DNA of 10,278 bases from Thermodesulfatator sp. (GCA_027036915.1 JALWCD010000049.1:1-10278), one strand, 5' to 3'; numbered from the stretch's first letter, positions 1 through 7,781 are shown. The notes: generated from the sequence alone by a model not told the origin. A program made the numbers and translations.

Positions 1-1231
1 ACTGCCGGGCCAGTTCCTTAACCTCATTGGCCACCACGGCAAAGCCTTTTCCGGCCTCGCCGGCCCGGGCGGCCTCAATGGTGGCGTTAAGCGCCAGGAG
101 CTTGGTCTGTTCCGCCACCGTTCCGATAAGGTCACTCATTTCCCTTATGTTCCGGGAAGCCTCCTGTAGCTCCGCCGCCAGTTGAGCTGTAATCTCCGCC
201 GCCTCTCTCGATTCCCGGGCCCGAAGGCTGGTCTCCTGGGTGTTGCGGGAGATTTCACTGATAGTGGCACTCATTTCTTCCATAGCCGCGGCCATGGAGG
301 TGATCTCCTGTTCCAGTTCCAAAGCGAATTCCCTGGACTTCCTGCTCTGAGCCAGACCTTTTTCGGCGCCCTTAACCGAGATACCGAAGGCCTCGGCCAG
401 ACGCCGGGTCTCTCCCGAAAGCCTTTCCGCCGTCTCTCTCAATTCCCGGATAAGCCCGTGGATCTTGTCCAGAAAACGGTTGGCGTAGACCGCAGCCTCG
501 TCAAGCTCGGTGTTCCCGGTAATGGCCACCCTTTTGGTAAGGTCCGCCTCACCCTCGGCGAGATCCTGCATCCGGGCCCGATAATCCGCCACGTTACGCC
601 TAAAAACCCTCAAAACCCAGCCGCCGAAGACCAGTAAAAATATTAAACTGGCAAAAAAGACCAGAAGACTGGTTCTTCTGGAGCTTCGCGTCTTTTCCTC
701 GCTCAGACGTTTCATCTCACGGTTAAGATCGCTTAAAGCTTTTAAGAAGGAGTCGGTTTTTTTATCCAGAACCTGAAGATATTGCCCCAGTTCTTTCCTT
801 TTTTCCGGACTCGGTGAATCGAAATAGGCCCTGGCTTTTTGATTGAAATCCTGATACTGTCTCTTGAAAGAAGAAAACTCTTCCCGGAGACGCGAAAGTA
901 AAATCTGCTCTTTCTGCGATGTTCCTTCTTTCTGTTTTAAGTAGCGGCCGATATTTTCCAGATAGAAGACGATCTTTTCGGAATGACGTTCGAAACCGGA
1001 ATCTTCTTCGAGGCCCAAAAGGGCTCTCTGCTTTCCCAGAAGATAGGAGATCCGACACATTTCGTCGGTGAGGGGAAGATTGAAATCCGCAAGCTCATTT
1101 ACGATTCGGCCCTGTCTTTCGACCCCGACCAGGCTACCCATCACGGATAGGATCAGACTCAAAATAGCCCCTATACCGAAAATCCATAGCAAAGTTTCGA
1201 TGCGCAACCTGAAACCCGAGCCAACCCCCAT
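1..1231 (-). CDS. Methyl-accepting chemotaxis protein, C-terminus cut by window edge
   Basis: This is a transmembrane chemoreceptor that passes ligand signals to the CheA/CheW complex. I read 410 uninterrupted codons from ATG 1231 down to the window edge. A hydrophobic segment at residues about 12-35 is TM1. Residues 36-187 form a polar, helical, probably four-helix-bundle periplasmic sensor domain. TM2 is at about 188-208, followed by a HAMP-like linker to about 262 and then the long cytoplasmic coiled coil. The signalling tip is clear: [20 protein letters not shown] near residues 374-393, then [17 protein letters not shown] at the edge. The returning half of the hairpin, with its methylation sites, lies outside the window. 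The start has a strong Shine-Dalgarno (AAGGAGGT, about 6 bases away). The ligand cannot be told from sequence. Codon and base use is more AT-rich than the thiDN-trpC block. The family call is very secure. Confidence 0.95.
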   Translation of the reverse strand, partial: MGVGSGFRLRIETLLWIFGIGAILSLILSVMGSLVGVERQGRIVNELADFNLPLTDEMCRISYLLGKQRALLGLEEDSGFERHSEKIVFYLENIGRYLKQKEGTSQKEQILLSRLREEFSSFKRQYQDFNQKARAYFDSPSPEKRKELGQYLQVLDKKTDSFLKALSDLNREMKRLSEEKTRSSRRTSLLVFFASLIFLLVFGGWVLRVFRRNVADYRARMQDLAEGEADLTKRVAITGNTELDEAAVYANRFLDKIHGLIRELRETAERLSGETRRLAEAFGISVKGAEKGLAQSRKSREFALELEQEITSMAAAMEEMSATISEISRNTQETSLRARESREAAEITAQLAAELQEASRNIREMSDLIGTVAEQTKLLALNATIEAARAGEAGKGFAVVANEVKELARQ

Positions 1232-1361
1232 CCTTCCACCTCCTTCAGCGAAGATTTAAGAAGAGTCGCCTCCTCACAATATAACAACTAAAGTCATTCT
1301 TGCACACTAAAGATTGCTTTTTAAGGAATCTTCTCAAGAATTTAAGAGATTTTTTTAAATT

Positions 1362-1403
1362 TTTAAAAACAAAAACTTGAGAAATAAATCGATAATTTCA
1401 AGT
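1362..1403 (-). terminator. Possible Rho-independent terminator after thiDN
   Basis: On the minus strand, just downstream of the thiDN stop, ACTTGA (1403-1398) pairs with TCAAGT (1380-1375). An inner AAAT/ATTT pairing is possible, and a T-rich run TTTTTGTTTTT follows (about 1375-1365). The stem is short and AT-rich, so this is a modest candidate. The remaining noncoding DNA between 1232 and 1435 is AT-rich and shows no gene or convincing promoter for the chemoreceptor. Confidence 0.4.
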
Positions 1404-1435
1404 GCTGTTACAGGGGCAGAATAAAGACCAGAAAT

Positions 1436-2752
1436 TCAGGAACGAATAAGTTTCAGGGCTAAAGAAACCGCTTCCCCGGGGCTGCGGGCCAGGATGCGGA
1501 TCATGGGTTCCTTACCCAGGTCGCCCTCGTCGGCGATGAGGTCCGGGACGAATCCCAGGCGGCGGCAGACCGAGGTCACGGCCCAGGATAGGGTTCCGCC
1601 CTCGCGGTGCTTTATCTCCGGGGGTTCGTCCGCACGGGAGAACCGGGCCACGGAAAGCCCCAGGGCCTCGGCCCGCTCCAGGAACTCCTCCCGGTAGCGG
1701 ATGTTCATGGCCGCCCGCCTTTCCGGATCGAACCGCAGGGCCGAAAGCACGATCCGGGCCACGTGGCTTGAGGCCCCGAAGCGGGGACAGCCCACCGGCC
1801 GGGCCGAATCCCCGTAGGCCACGATGCGTCCGGGAAAGGCCGCAACCTCCTCCAGACTCCGGGCGTAGGGCAGGGCGTAGGCCAGGTTGGTCTGAACCTC
1901 GGGGATGAGAGAGCGCACAGGATGGCGCACGAATTCCTCGGCGGCCTCCTCCAGGGCCTCGAGCACCCGTCGGCCCTCGGAAAGACGCGCGATGAGGATC
2001 GCGGGATCCGGGGAGGGGAGCCCCCGGGCCTCGGCTGCAAGAAGGCCCACGGTGAGAAACTCCTCGGCCCGGGCCACGGCCTCGGAAAGGGAAAGCCCCC
2101 GGGCGAGAAAACCTGCCACCGCCGAAGAGAGGAAACAGCCCGTGCCCCGGAAGCTGCGGGAGATGCGTTTTCGGGAAAAGACGCGAATCTGGTCCCCGTC
2201 AAAGAAGAGGTCGTGAACTTCCGGCCCCTCGCGATGTCCGCCCTTGAGGAGCACGGCCCGGGGGCCGAGGGCCGCAAGAGCCCTTACGGCCTCGGCCTCC
2301 TCCCCGGGAAGGATCCTTCTCCCGAGAAAGACCTCGGCCTCGGGAAGATTGGGGGTAAAAAGGGTCACGCAGGGAAGAATCCTTTCCCGGATTAAAAGAA
2401 GGGCCTCCTTCCGCGTGAGTTCCAGGCCGCTTGAGGCGTAAAGCACCGGGTCAAAAACCACGGCCCCGGAAAACCCCGCAAGGACCTCGGCCACGGTGAG
2501 AGCCGTCTCTTTTTCCCCGAGCATCCCGATCTTTATCACCCTTACCGAAAGATCCGAGAGGGCCGCAGAAAGGGCCTCCCGTAGGTAGCTCTCCGAGAGG
2601 GGGTCCCAGGAGCGGGCCTCCTTTACGGTCTGAACAGTTAAGGCCGAGGGCACGGCCGTGGCGTAAACCTCAAGGGCGGAAAGCACGCGTAGATCAAGGA
2701 CAAGACCCGCCGCCCCGCTCGGATCAAGCCCCGAAATTACGAGAACGTTCAT
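1436..2752 (-). CDS. thiDN: Bifunctional HMP/HMP-P kinase - ThiN-type thiamine-phosphate synthase (ThiDN)
   Basis: The 438-aa protein fuses two thiamine-pathway enzymes. Residues 1-250 are ThiD, a ribokinase-fold kinase that phosphorylates hydroxymethylpyrimidine and its monophosphate. Its motifs are GLDPSGAAG (8-16), KIGMLG (74-79), DPV (101-103), TPNLPEAE (133-140), KGGH (170-173) and the anion-hole GTGC (203-206) with the conserved cysteine. Residues about 280-438 are a ThiN domain, the non-ThiE thiamine-phosphate synthase typical of archaea and some thermophiles, which joins HMP-PP to thiazole phosphate. It shows IPEVQTN (283-289), FGASSHVAR (325-333), AMNIRY (348-353) and GKEPMIRI (413-420). 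Both halves look intact, so one polypeptide could do consecutive steps. The ATG at 2752 has only a weak AAAGGG directly upstream. I see no TPP riboswitch in the 90 bp before the divergent gene. No thiazole-branch gene is in the window. Confidence 0.93.
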   Translation of the reverse strand: MNVLVISGLDPSGAAGLVLDLRVLSALEVYATAVPSALTVQTVKEARSWDPLSESYLREALSAALSDLSVRVIKIGMLGEKETALTVAEVLAGFSGAVVFDPVLYASSGLELTRKEALLLIRERILPCVTLFTPNLPEAEVFLGRRILPGEEAEAVRALAALGPRAVLLKGGHREGPEVHDLFFDGDQIRVFSRKRISRSFRGTGCFLSSAVAGFLARGLSLSEAVARAEEFLTVGLLAAEARGLPSPDPAILIARLSEGRRVLEALEEAAEEFVRHPVRSLIPEVQTNLAYALPYARSLEEVAAFPGRIVAYGDSARPVGCPRFGASSHVARIVLSALRFDPERRAAMNIRYREEFLERAEALGLSVARFSRADEPPEIKHREGGTLSWAVTSVCRRLGFVPDLIADEGDLGKEPMIRILARSPGEAVSLALKLIRS

Positions 2753-2791
2753 ACCCTTTAAGCCTATCCCATTTCTCCCTCCAGGCCAACC

Positions 2792-2820
2792 TTGTCAGGA
2801 GAAACGGAGAATGATAGATT
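2792..2820 (+). promoter_or_regulatory. Candidate sigma70 promoter for the coiled-coil gene
   Basis: TTGTCA (2792-2797, 5/6 to consensus) is followed by a 17-base spacer and TAGATT (2815-2820, 4/6). The predicted transcription start, near 2827, falls just before the AGGGAG ribosome site. If real, it places the upstream TTG codon at 2792 inside the -35 box and rules it out as the start. Confidence 0.5.
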
Positions 2821-2827
2821 CCTTTTT

Positions 2828-2833
2828 AGGGAG
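2828..2833 (+). promoter_or_regulatory. Ribosome binding site deciding the start at ATG 2843
   Basis: AGGGAG lies 9 bases before ATG 2843. The in-frame TTG at 2792 has no comparable purine-rich site, so the 345-aa product is preferred over the 362-aa one. Confidence 0.6.
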
Positions 2834-2842
2834 TTTTTTGCC

Positions 2843-3880
2843 ATGTTTAACGCCTTCAAATATTTTGAGAATTTCAGAAAAAACTTTGGCGAGGAGGCGG
2901 CCTTAAGTCTTCTTAAGGCCCTCTCCGAAATCTACGAAAATTTGGTCCAGACCGTAACCCGGGAGGAGTTCAATGAACTCAAGGAGATCGTCCGCGAGCA
3001 GGGAGAAAACCTCAAGGTTCTGACTCAACGGGTGAACCAGCTCACACAGGATGTGAGCACCCTCACCCGCCGTGTGGATCAACTCACGGAACGCGTGGAC
3101 CAGCTCACACAGGATGTAAGCATCCTCACCCGGCGCGTGGATCAACTCACGGAACGGATGGATCAACTCACGGAACGCGTGGACCAGCTCACACAGGATG
3201 TAAGCATCCTCACCCGGCGCGTGGATCAACTCACGGAACGGATGGATCAACTCACGGAACGCGTGGACCAGCTCACACAGGATGTGAGCACCCTCACCCG
3301 CCGTGTGGATCAACTCACGGAACGGATGGACCAGCTCACCCAGGATGTAAGCATCCTCACCCGGCGCGTGGATCAACTCACGGAACGGATGGATCAACTC
3401 ACGGAACGCGTGGACCAGCTCACGGAAGACGTTCGCAAACTTACGGGTGAGATGAAAAACATGAAAAAAGAAATGGCGGAGATGCGAAAACAGTTAGGAG
3501 GCTTGAGTACCACCGTGGGCTACACCCTGGAGAATCAGGCTTACAGAGCCCTGCCGGAGCTTCTGGCCCGGGATTACGGTCTCAGGGTTGAGGGGGCCCT
3601 TATTCGTACCTTTGTCAGGGATGAAAAAGGACGTCCCCTTGAGGTGAACATTTACGGTCAGGCCCGCAAAAACGGACAAACCCTTACCATCCTGGGAGAG
3701 GCCAAAGCCCAGCTTTCCAAAAACGATGTGGATCGTTTTCTACGCCGCAAGGTAAGGCCCCTGAGCAATGTCTTCCCGGAACGCTTTCTGGTCCTGGTTA
3801 CCCACATGGTTTCCTCTCCCGAGGTGGAGGAGTACGCCCGGAAAAAGGGCGTGGCCCTCTACTATTCTTACCAGTTTTAA
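2843..3880 (+). CDS. Heptad-repeat coiled coil with C-terminal PD-(D/E)XK nuclease-like domain
   Basis: The 345-aa protein has three parts. Residues 1-62 are a helical N-terminus with no recognised family. Residues 63-216 are an almost perfect coiled coil made of heptads of the types RVDQLTE, RMDQLTE, RVDQLTQ and DVSILTR, 19 in a row before a degenerate tail rich in Lys, Met and Glu. Residues 218-345 look like a restriction-endonuclease-fold domain: E230 in a helix, LEVNIYG (266-272), and GEAK (285-288) matching the (D/E)XK motif, then a helix and the strands FLVLVTH and GVALYYSY. The usual first acidic residue appears to be Asn269, with Glu267 close by, so activity is uncertain. Similar coiled-coil plus nuclease-like proteins occur in thermophiles and cyanobacteria without an established role. 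There is no signal peptide or membrane segment, so it is probably cytoplasmic. It starts divergently from thiDN and ends one base from the mnmE stop. The function is unknown to me. Confidence 0.85.
   Translation: MFNAFKYFENFRKNFGEEAALSLLKALSEIYENLVQTVTREEFNELKEIVREQGENLKVLTQRVNQLTQDVSTLTRRVDQLTERVDQLTQDVSILTRRVDQLTERMDQLTERVDQLTQDVSILTRRVDQLTERMDQLTERVDQLTQDVSTLTRRVDQLTERMDQLTQDVSILTRRVDQLTERMDQLTERVDQLTEDVRKLTGEMKNMKKEMAEMRKQLGGLSTTVGYTLENQAYRALPELLARDYGLRVEGALIRTFVRDEKGRPLEVNIYGQARKNGQTLTILGEAKAQLSKNDVDRFLRRKVRPLSNVFPERFLVLVTHMVSSPEVEEYARKKGVALYYSYQF
3029..3427 (+). repeat. In-frame tandem repeat, 21-bp heptads in an 84-bp higher-order unit
   Basis: Nineteen consecutive 21-bp units each encode one heptad. 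They are ordered into four-heptad blocks of 84 bp. By eye, blocks 3092-3175 and 3176-3259 are identical at DNA level. The next block starts at 3260 and differs at a few positions. A stretch from the first unit pair (from about 3050: GATGTGAGCACCCTCACCCG, running on to CGGAACG) recurs from about 3281. Every unit is a multiple of three, so gain or loss of copies would keep the reading frame. Confidence 0.93.
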
Positions 3881-3881
3881 C

Positions 3882-5276
3882 TCACTTCCCAATACAGAAG
3901 GTACTGAAAATCCGATCGAGGAGGTCCTCGGTGGTCACCTCCCCGGTAATCTCCGAAAGGGCGGAGAGGGCCTCGCGAAGCTCTATGGCGAGAAGCTCCG
4001 GCAGAGGCTCCGGAGAGGCCAGCAGGGAAAGGGCCCTCTTGACCGCCCCGGCGGCCCGCTCGCAGGCCGCCTTCTGACGCAGATTGGGGGCGGTCTCCGG
4101 AGGCTCCACCGGACCGTCTCCCACCACCACCTCAAAAATCCTCCGGGAAAGCTCGGAAAGACCGGTTCCCTTCCGGGCGGAGATGAAGACCGGCTCTTCG
4201 GGGAAGAATCGGCGCCAGGCGGAGAGATTTTCCTCTCCGGCGATGTCTATCTTGTTCACGGCCACCAGGTGAGGGCGACCCTGGATCTCCTGGTAAAGTT
4301 TTCGATCCTCTTCTTCGGGCTCCCGGCTTCCGTCCACCAGAAAGACCACCACATCCGCGGCCGAAAGCTTTTTCCGGGCGAGTTCCACCCCGATGGCCTC
4401 CACCTCGTCCAGGGTCTCCCTGAGGCCGGCGGTATCAATAAGCCGTACCGGAAGCCCTCCTATCTGGGCCGTCTCCTCGATCACGTCCCGGGTGGTCCCC
4501 GGAACCGGGGTCACAATGGCCCGTTCCTCCTTAAGGAGGGCATTAAGGAGGCTTGACTTACCCACATTGGGCCGGCCGGCCAGGACCACCGCGATCCCCT
4601 CCCGGAAGACCCGGCCCTCGTCTGCGGCCCGGATAAGCTCCTCAAGCGGGGAAAGGACCTCCGCCGAAAGCCTACCTCGCATCTCCTCCGGGGAGAGGAT
4701 CTCCAAGTCCTCCTCGGGAAAATCCACCGCGGCCTCCGTCACCGCCAGAAGCTCGACCAGGATCTCCCGGATTCTTCTTATCCTTTCCGAGAGTTTTCCC
4801 GAAAGCTGCCCCAGGGCCAGCCTCAGGGCAGAGTCCGAACGGGCGGTAATGATCTCTTGGATGGCCTCGGCCTGCACGAGATCTATCCGGCCGTTCAAAA
4901 AGGCCCTGCGGGTGAACTCTCCCGGCTCGGCCGGACGGGCCCCGGCGGAAAAGACCAGGGAAAGGATGCGGCTCAGCACCCGGTAGCCGCTGTGGGCGTA
5001 AATCTCGAGTACGTCTTCCCGGGTATAGCTCCGCGGGGCCCGCATGAGGGCCACCAGGACCTCGTCCACCGGTTCCCCGGTTTCCGGGTCCACGATGTGC
5101 CCGTAGTAAAGCCGATGCGACTCGAATTGTTCCCGGGGCCTGGCCGGGCGGAAGATCTGCCTGAGAATATGTTCGGCCTCGGGGCCGCTGACCTTGATGA
5201 CCCCGATGGCTCCCGGACCGGGAGGGGTGGCGATGGCCGCAATGGTGTCCTCGGTCCGGGAAAGGGCCGGGGTCAT
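3882..5276 (-). CDS. mnmE: tRNA uridine-5-carboxymethylaminomethyl modification GTPase MnmE
   Basis: MnmE works with MnmG (not in the window) to modify the wobble uridine (U34) of certain tRNAs, using a formyl-tetrahydrofolate-binding N-domain and a potassium-activated GTPase. The 464-aa length is normal. The start TEDTIAAIATPPGPGAIGVI is characteristic of the folate-binding domain (about 1-120), followed by a helical domain. The inserted G domain has all motifs: GRPNVGKS (234-241), TTRD (261-264), DTAG (281-284), NKID (341-344) and SAR (366-368). The protein ends in the diagnostic CIGK, whose cysteine is essential for modification in studied homologs. ATG 5276 overlaps the jag stop as ATGA, so translation is likely coupled. 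It is the last gene of the cluster and its stop lies one base from that of the converging gene. Confidence 0.98.
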   Translation of the reverse strand: MTPALSRTEDTIAAIATPPGPGAIGVIKVSGPEAEHILRQIFRPARPREQFESHRLYYGHIVDPETGEPVDEVLVALMRAPRSYTREDVLEIYAHSGYRVLSRILSLVFSAGARPAEPGEFTRRAFLNGRIDLVQAEAIQEIITARSDSALRLALGQLSGKLSERIRRIREILVELLAVTEAAVDFPEEDLEILSPEEMRGRLSAEVLSPLEELIRAADEGRVFREGIAVVLAGRPNVGKSSLLNALLKEERAIVTPVPGTTRDVIEETAQIGGLPVRLIDTAGLRETLDEVEAIGVELARKKLSAADVVVFLVDGSREPEEEDRKLYQEIQGRPHLVAVNKIDIAGEENLSAWRRFFPEEPVFISARKGTGLSELSRRIFEVVVGDGPVEPPETAPNLRQKAACERAAGAVKRALSLLASPEPLPELLAIELREALSALSEITGEVTTEDLLDRIFSTFCIGK

Positions 5277-5929
5277 TTCTTGCGCGAGGCCTTCGGCGGC
5301 CCGGGATGGACCACCACGTGGCGGCGATCCCCGCTTCCGGCGCTCCGGGTGTGCACATCCTTACGTCCCCGAAGGGCCATGTGCACCAGGCGCCGCTCCC
5401 GGGCGCTCATCGGGGGGAGGGGCACCGGTTTCCTGGTACGTTTGGCCTTCTCCGCGGCCGAAAGGGCCATTTTGCGCAATTCCTCTTCCCGCTTTTCCCG
5501 GAAACCGTCCACATCCACCACGATCTTGGGCCCCACCCCCAGACGCCGGGCCACCACCTTATTCACCAGAAATTCCAGGGCCTCGATGGCCGCCCCGCCG
5601 TTTTGAGTGAAGATCTCCCGATCCTCTCCGGTGAGATTGATCACCACGTGATCCGCAGCCAGTTCCGCCTGGGGTTCAAGCCGAAGTTCGCCGGAAAGAA
5701 AAAGCTCCTTCAGGAACATAACCGCCCGGTTGGCCCGCTCGGAGAGGATCTTCTCCGGTTTGAGCCGCACCTTAATCCTGGCCTTCCTGGCCCCGAGCCC
5801 GAAAAGGCCGCTTGAGCCGTGCTCCAGGATCTCGATCTCAAGATCCTCGGGCAGACAGCCCATCACCCGACAGGCTTCCTCAATGGCCTGCTCCACGTTT
5901 TTGCTCTCGAAAATGCGTTCCTCCGTCAT
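5273..5929 (-). CDS. jag: RNA-binding protein Jag/KhpB (Jag-N, KH and R3H domains)
   Basis: KhpB/Jag is a cytoplasmic RNA-binding protein that partners KhpA in Firmicutes and is encoded beside yidC in many bacteria. From ATG 5929 it is 218 aa. The N-terminal Jag domain (about 1-50) has the typical GLFGLGARKARIKV. A KH domain follows, with DREIFTQNGGAAIEALEFLV in the GxxG/helix region. The R3H domain near the C-terminus shows MSARERRLVHMAL, with the Arg-x3-His spacing, and ends with RRHVVVHPG. I prefer ATG 5929 because GAGGTGAGG lies just upstream at proper spacing. A GTG at 5938 that overlaps the yidC stop as GTGA would add three residues and cannot be excluded. The 3' end overlaps mnmE by four bases. 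Identification rests on domain order and position and is strong. Confidence 0.95.
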   Translation of the reverse strand: MTEERIFESKNVEQAIEEACRVMGCLPEDLEIEILEHGSSGLFGLGARKARIKVRLKPEKILSERANRAVMFLKELFLSGELRLEPQAELAADHVVINLTGEDREIFTQNGGAAIEALEFLVNKVVARRLGVGPKIVVDVDGFREKREEELRKMALSAAEKAKRTRKPVPLPPMSARERRLVHMALRGRKDVHTRSAGSGDRRHVVVHPGPPKASRKK

Positions 5930-5932
5930 CGC

Positions 5933-5941
5933 CCTCACCTC
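5933..5941 (-). promoter_or_regulatory. Ribosome binding site of jag inside the end of yidC
   Basis: GAGGTGAGG on the minus strand has its AGGTGA core 5 bases before ATG 5929. It includes the yidC TGA stop, so ribosomes finishing yidC are placed directly on the jag site. This supports ATG 5929 over GTG 5938. Confidence 0.55.
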
Positions 5942-7554
5942 GCATGAAGTTTGTTGGTAATTAGCTGCTGCGCTATGGAAAGGAGATTGTTCACCAGCCA
6001 GTATAATACCAGCCCCGAAGGGAAGTTCACGAAAAGCACGGTAAAAAAGACCGGCATAATAAGCATAAGTCTGGCCTGCGTGGGATCAAGTGAGGTGGGT
6101 GAAAGCTTCTGCTGGACATACATGGAAAGCCCCATGAGGATGGTGAGCACCGGCAGTCCGTGGAGATAAGGAATGTCGAAGCCCACATAAAGGCGATCCG
6201 GGGCTGAAAGATCGTTGATCCAGGCGAAAAAGGGCGCGTGCCGGAGTTCTATGGCCTGAAGCAACACCTTGTAAAGGGCAAAGAAGACCGGAATCTGGAC
6301 AAGGATAGGAAGACACCCCGAAAAGGGATTGATCCTGTAAGTCCGGTAGACCTGCATGAGCTCGCGGTTTAAGGCCTGGGGATCGTCCCTGTATTTTTCC
6401 CGGAGGCGCTGAATCAGGGGCTGGATCTCCTGCATCCTCTTCATGCTCTTGTAGCTCAGATGATTGAGGGGCCAGAAAAGGATCCGTATGAGCACGGTTA
6501 AAAGGATAATGGCCAGTCCGTAATTTCCCACGTAGCGATAAAAGAACTTGAGGGCCCAGAGGAGGGGCTTGGCCACCGGATCGAAGAACCCGAAATGCAG
6601 GGCCTCGGGAAGTCCGCGCCCCACAGCCTTGAGGTTCTCCATCTTTTTGGGGCCGAAATAGAGGGCGAAACGGAATTCCCGACTCTCCCCCGGCTCCAGG
6701 GTGAACTCCGGACTCCAGAGGATGATCTCGTGGGTTTCTCCCGAAAGCCTTCGCATGGTAAGCCGCCACTCGAGTTCATCCTCCGGCAAGATGGCTTCCA
6801 GGAAATAGGCGTCCTCGTAGGCCACCCAGGAGAGCGGCCCCTGATATTCCCGGTATCCCTTTTTGATCTTAACCTCTTCCAGACGCTGACCGTCAAAATA
6901 AGCCGGCCCTTTGAAGATATAACTGTTGCTGTTTGAGAATGGGGAAGCCACCAGTCTCAAAAGGAGTCGATCCCTGAGGGGTTCCCGGCCTTCGTTTCGT
7001 ACCCGTACCGAAAGATCAAAGAGATAATCCCTTCCCCGGAAAACGAAGTCCTTTTCAATTTTCACCGGAAGTTCGTATCCCGGCTGAAAGGATAGGACGG
7101 CCTCCTCAGAGGGCTTGAGCGACCACTCCGTGCGGGACGGCCCCCGGTAGGGATAGATGGCCACCTCGGGGTTCCCGGCCAGGTAAACCTCCACCGGAAG
7201 CCCTTCCTTGGGCGCGGAGACCAGCTGAATGGGCGGGGCTCCGGGAGAAAGATCCTGCCGATAGTTCTTGAGCTCAAAACTCTTGAAACGGGCCCCGGCT
7301 TCGGTGAGAATGGCCCGGAAAAACTCCGTTTCCACCCGAAAGTCCCTCACCCTGGAAGGATCAAGCTTGAGGACGGACTGCGTTCGGGAGGATGGGACCT
7401 GCTTTTCCGGCCGATCGCTTTTCCCGGAAGAGGAAGTCACGGTCTTCCGGGGGGTATTTCCGGAGCGGGGGGCATAATGGGCAGCATACCAGAGATGAAA
7501 GACCATCATGATGACCACAGATAGCACAATGGCCAAAAGGGCTCGCATTTCCAT
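5935..7554 (-). CDS. yidC: Membrane protein insertase YidC
   Basis: YidC inserts and folds inner-membrane proteins, alone or with Sec. The 539 residues and large periplasmic domain mark the Gram-negative form. TM1 is at about 5-24, a Ser/Lys/Pro-rich linker follows to about 60, and the beta-rich P1 domain runs to about 320. The conserved core starts at TM2 (about 343-363) and includes Arg357 (LTVLIRILFWPL), matching the groove arginine that is important in homologs. Next come the basic cytoplasmic loop (about 364-410), NPFSGCLPILVQIPVFFALY (409-428), and later membrane segments near 462-482, 494-512 and 514-531. The C-terminus is short (NKLHAR) without a long basic tail. The ATG overlaps the yidD stop as TGATG, with AAGGAGG about 9 bases upstream. 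It sits in the conserved order between yidD and jag. Confidence 0.98.
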   Translation of the reverse strand: MEMRALLAIVLSVVIMMVFHLWYAAHYAPRSGNTPRKTVTSSSGKSDRPEKQVPSSRTQSVLKLDPSRVRDFRVETEFFRAILTEAGARFKSFELKNYRQDLSPGAPPIQLVSAPKEGLPVEVYLAGNPEVAIYPYRGPSRTEWSLKPSEEAVLSFQPGYELPVKIEKDFVFRGRDYLFDLSVRVRNEGREPLRDRLLLRLVASPFSNSNSYIFKGPAYFDGQRLEEVKIKKGYREYQGPLSWVAYEDAYFLEAILPEDELEWRLTMRRLSGETHEIILWSPEFTLEPGESREFRFALYFGPKKMENLKAVGRGLPEALHFGFFDPVAKPLLWALKFFYRYVGNYGLAIILLTVLIRILFWPLNHLSYKSMKRMQEIQPLIQRLREKYRDDPQALNRELMQVYRTYRINPFSGCLPILVQIPVFFALYKVLLQAIELRHAPFFAWINDLSAPDRLYVGFDIPYLHGLPVLTILMGLSMYVQQKLSPTSLDPTQARLMLIMPVFFTVLFVNFPSGLVLYWLVNNLLSIAQQLITNKLHAR

Positions 7555-7781
7555 CAGGTTCGGCCTCCTTGCGGTACAGGATCGTAGCCTCCGGGATGGA
7601 AGGGATGACAGCGGAGGATCCTTCTCAGGGCCAGCCAGCCCCCCTTAAGGACCCCCCACTTCTTGAGGGCTTCCTCGGCATAATGGCTGCAGGAGGGATA
7701 AAAGCGACAGTCTCCCGGAAGCCAGGGAGAAAGAACCAGCCGATATAACCGGATGATTCCCGTAAGGACACGCACTAACAT
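7554..7781 (-). CDS. yidD: Membrane protein insertion efficiency factor YidD
   Basis: This small membrane-associated protein is thought to assist YidC-dependent insertion. The 75-aa length is typical. The family signature is complete: LSPWLPGDCRFYPSCSHYA with two cysteines (CRFYPSC), then GGWLALRRILRCHPFHPGG and DPVP near the C-terminus. An amphipathic N-terminal helix (VLTGIIRLYRLVLSPWL) fits membrane association. The ATG lies inside the end of rnpA (7-base overlap), and its stop shares one base with the yidC start. Expression is therefore tied to both neighbours. Confidence 0.97.
   Translation of the reverse strand: MLVRVLTGIIRLYRLVLSPWLPGDCRFYPSCSHYAEEALKKWGVLKGGWLALRRILRCHPFHPGGYDPVPQGGRT

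Noticed and set aside
1326..1358. Hairpin AATCT/AGATT followed by seven T on the plus strand as a terminator
   Set aside because: The stem has only five A+T-rich pairs, and no plus-strand gene lies upstream to be terminated.
1705..2277. 190-codon frame inside thiDN on the same strand
   Set aside because: It is an Arg/Pro/Ser-rich alternative frame of an intact ThiDN and has no start signal.
2753..2842. TPP riboswitch upstream of thiDN
   Set aside because: I could not find the conserved THI-box segments, and the 90-bp divergent spacer, already holding the opposing promoter, is too short for a typical complete one.
2903..3397. Long antisense open frame across the heptad array, with a repetitive product
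   Set aside because: It is a mirror of the repeated plus-strand coding units. Periodic sequence keeps all in-phase frames open, and there is no ribosome site or recognisable fold.
3029..3427. CRISPR-like array, because of short regular repeats
   Set aside because: The repeats are contiguous with no unique spacers, and they encode in-phase heptads of one protein.
3768..4556. 262-codon plus-strand open frame opposite mnmE
   Set aside because: High G+C makes long antisense frames common. mnmE on the other strand has every family motif, and this product resembles nothing known.
4857..5606. 249-codon plus-strand open frame opposite mnmE and jag
   Set aside because: It is a shadow of two well-identified genes, with low-complexity Gly/Arg/Pro-rich translation.
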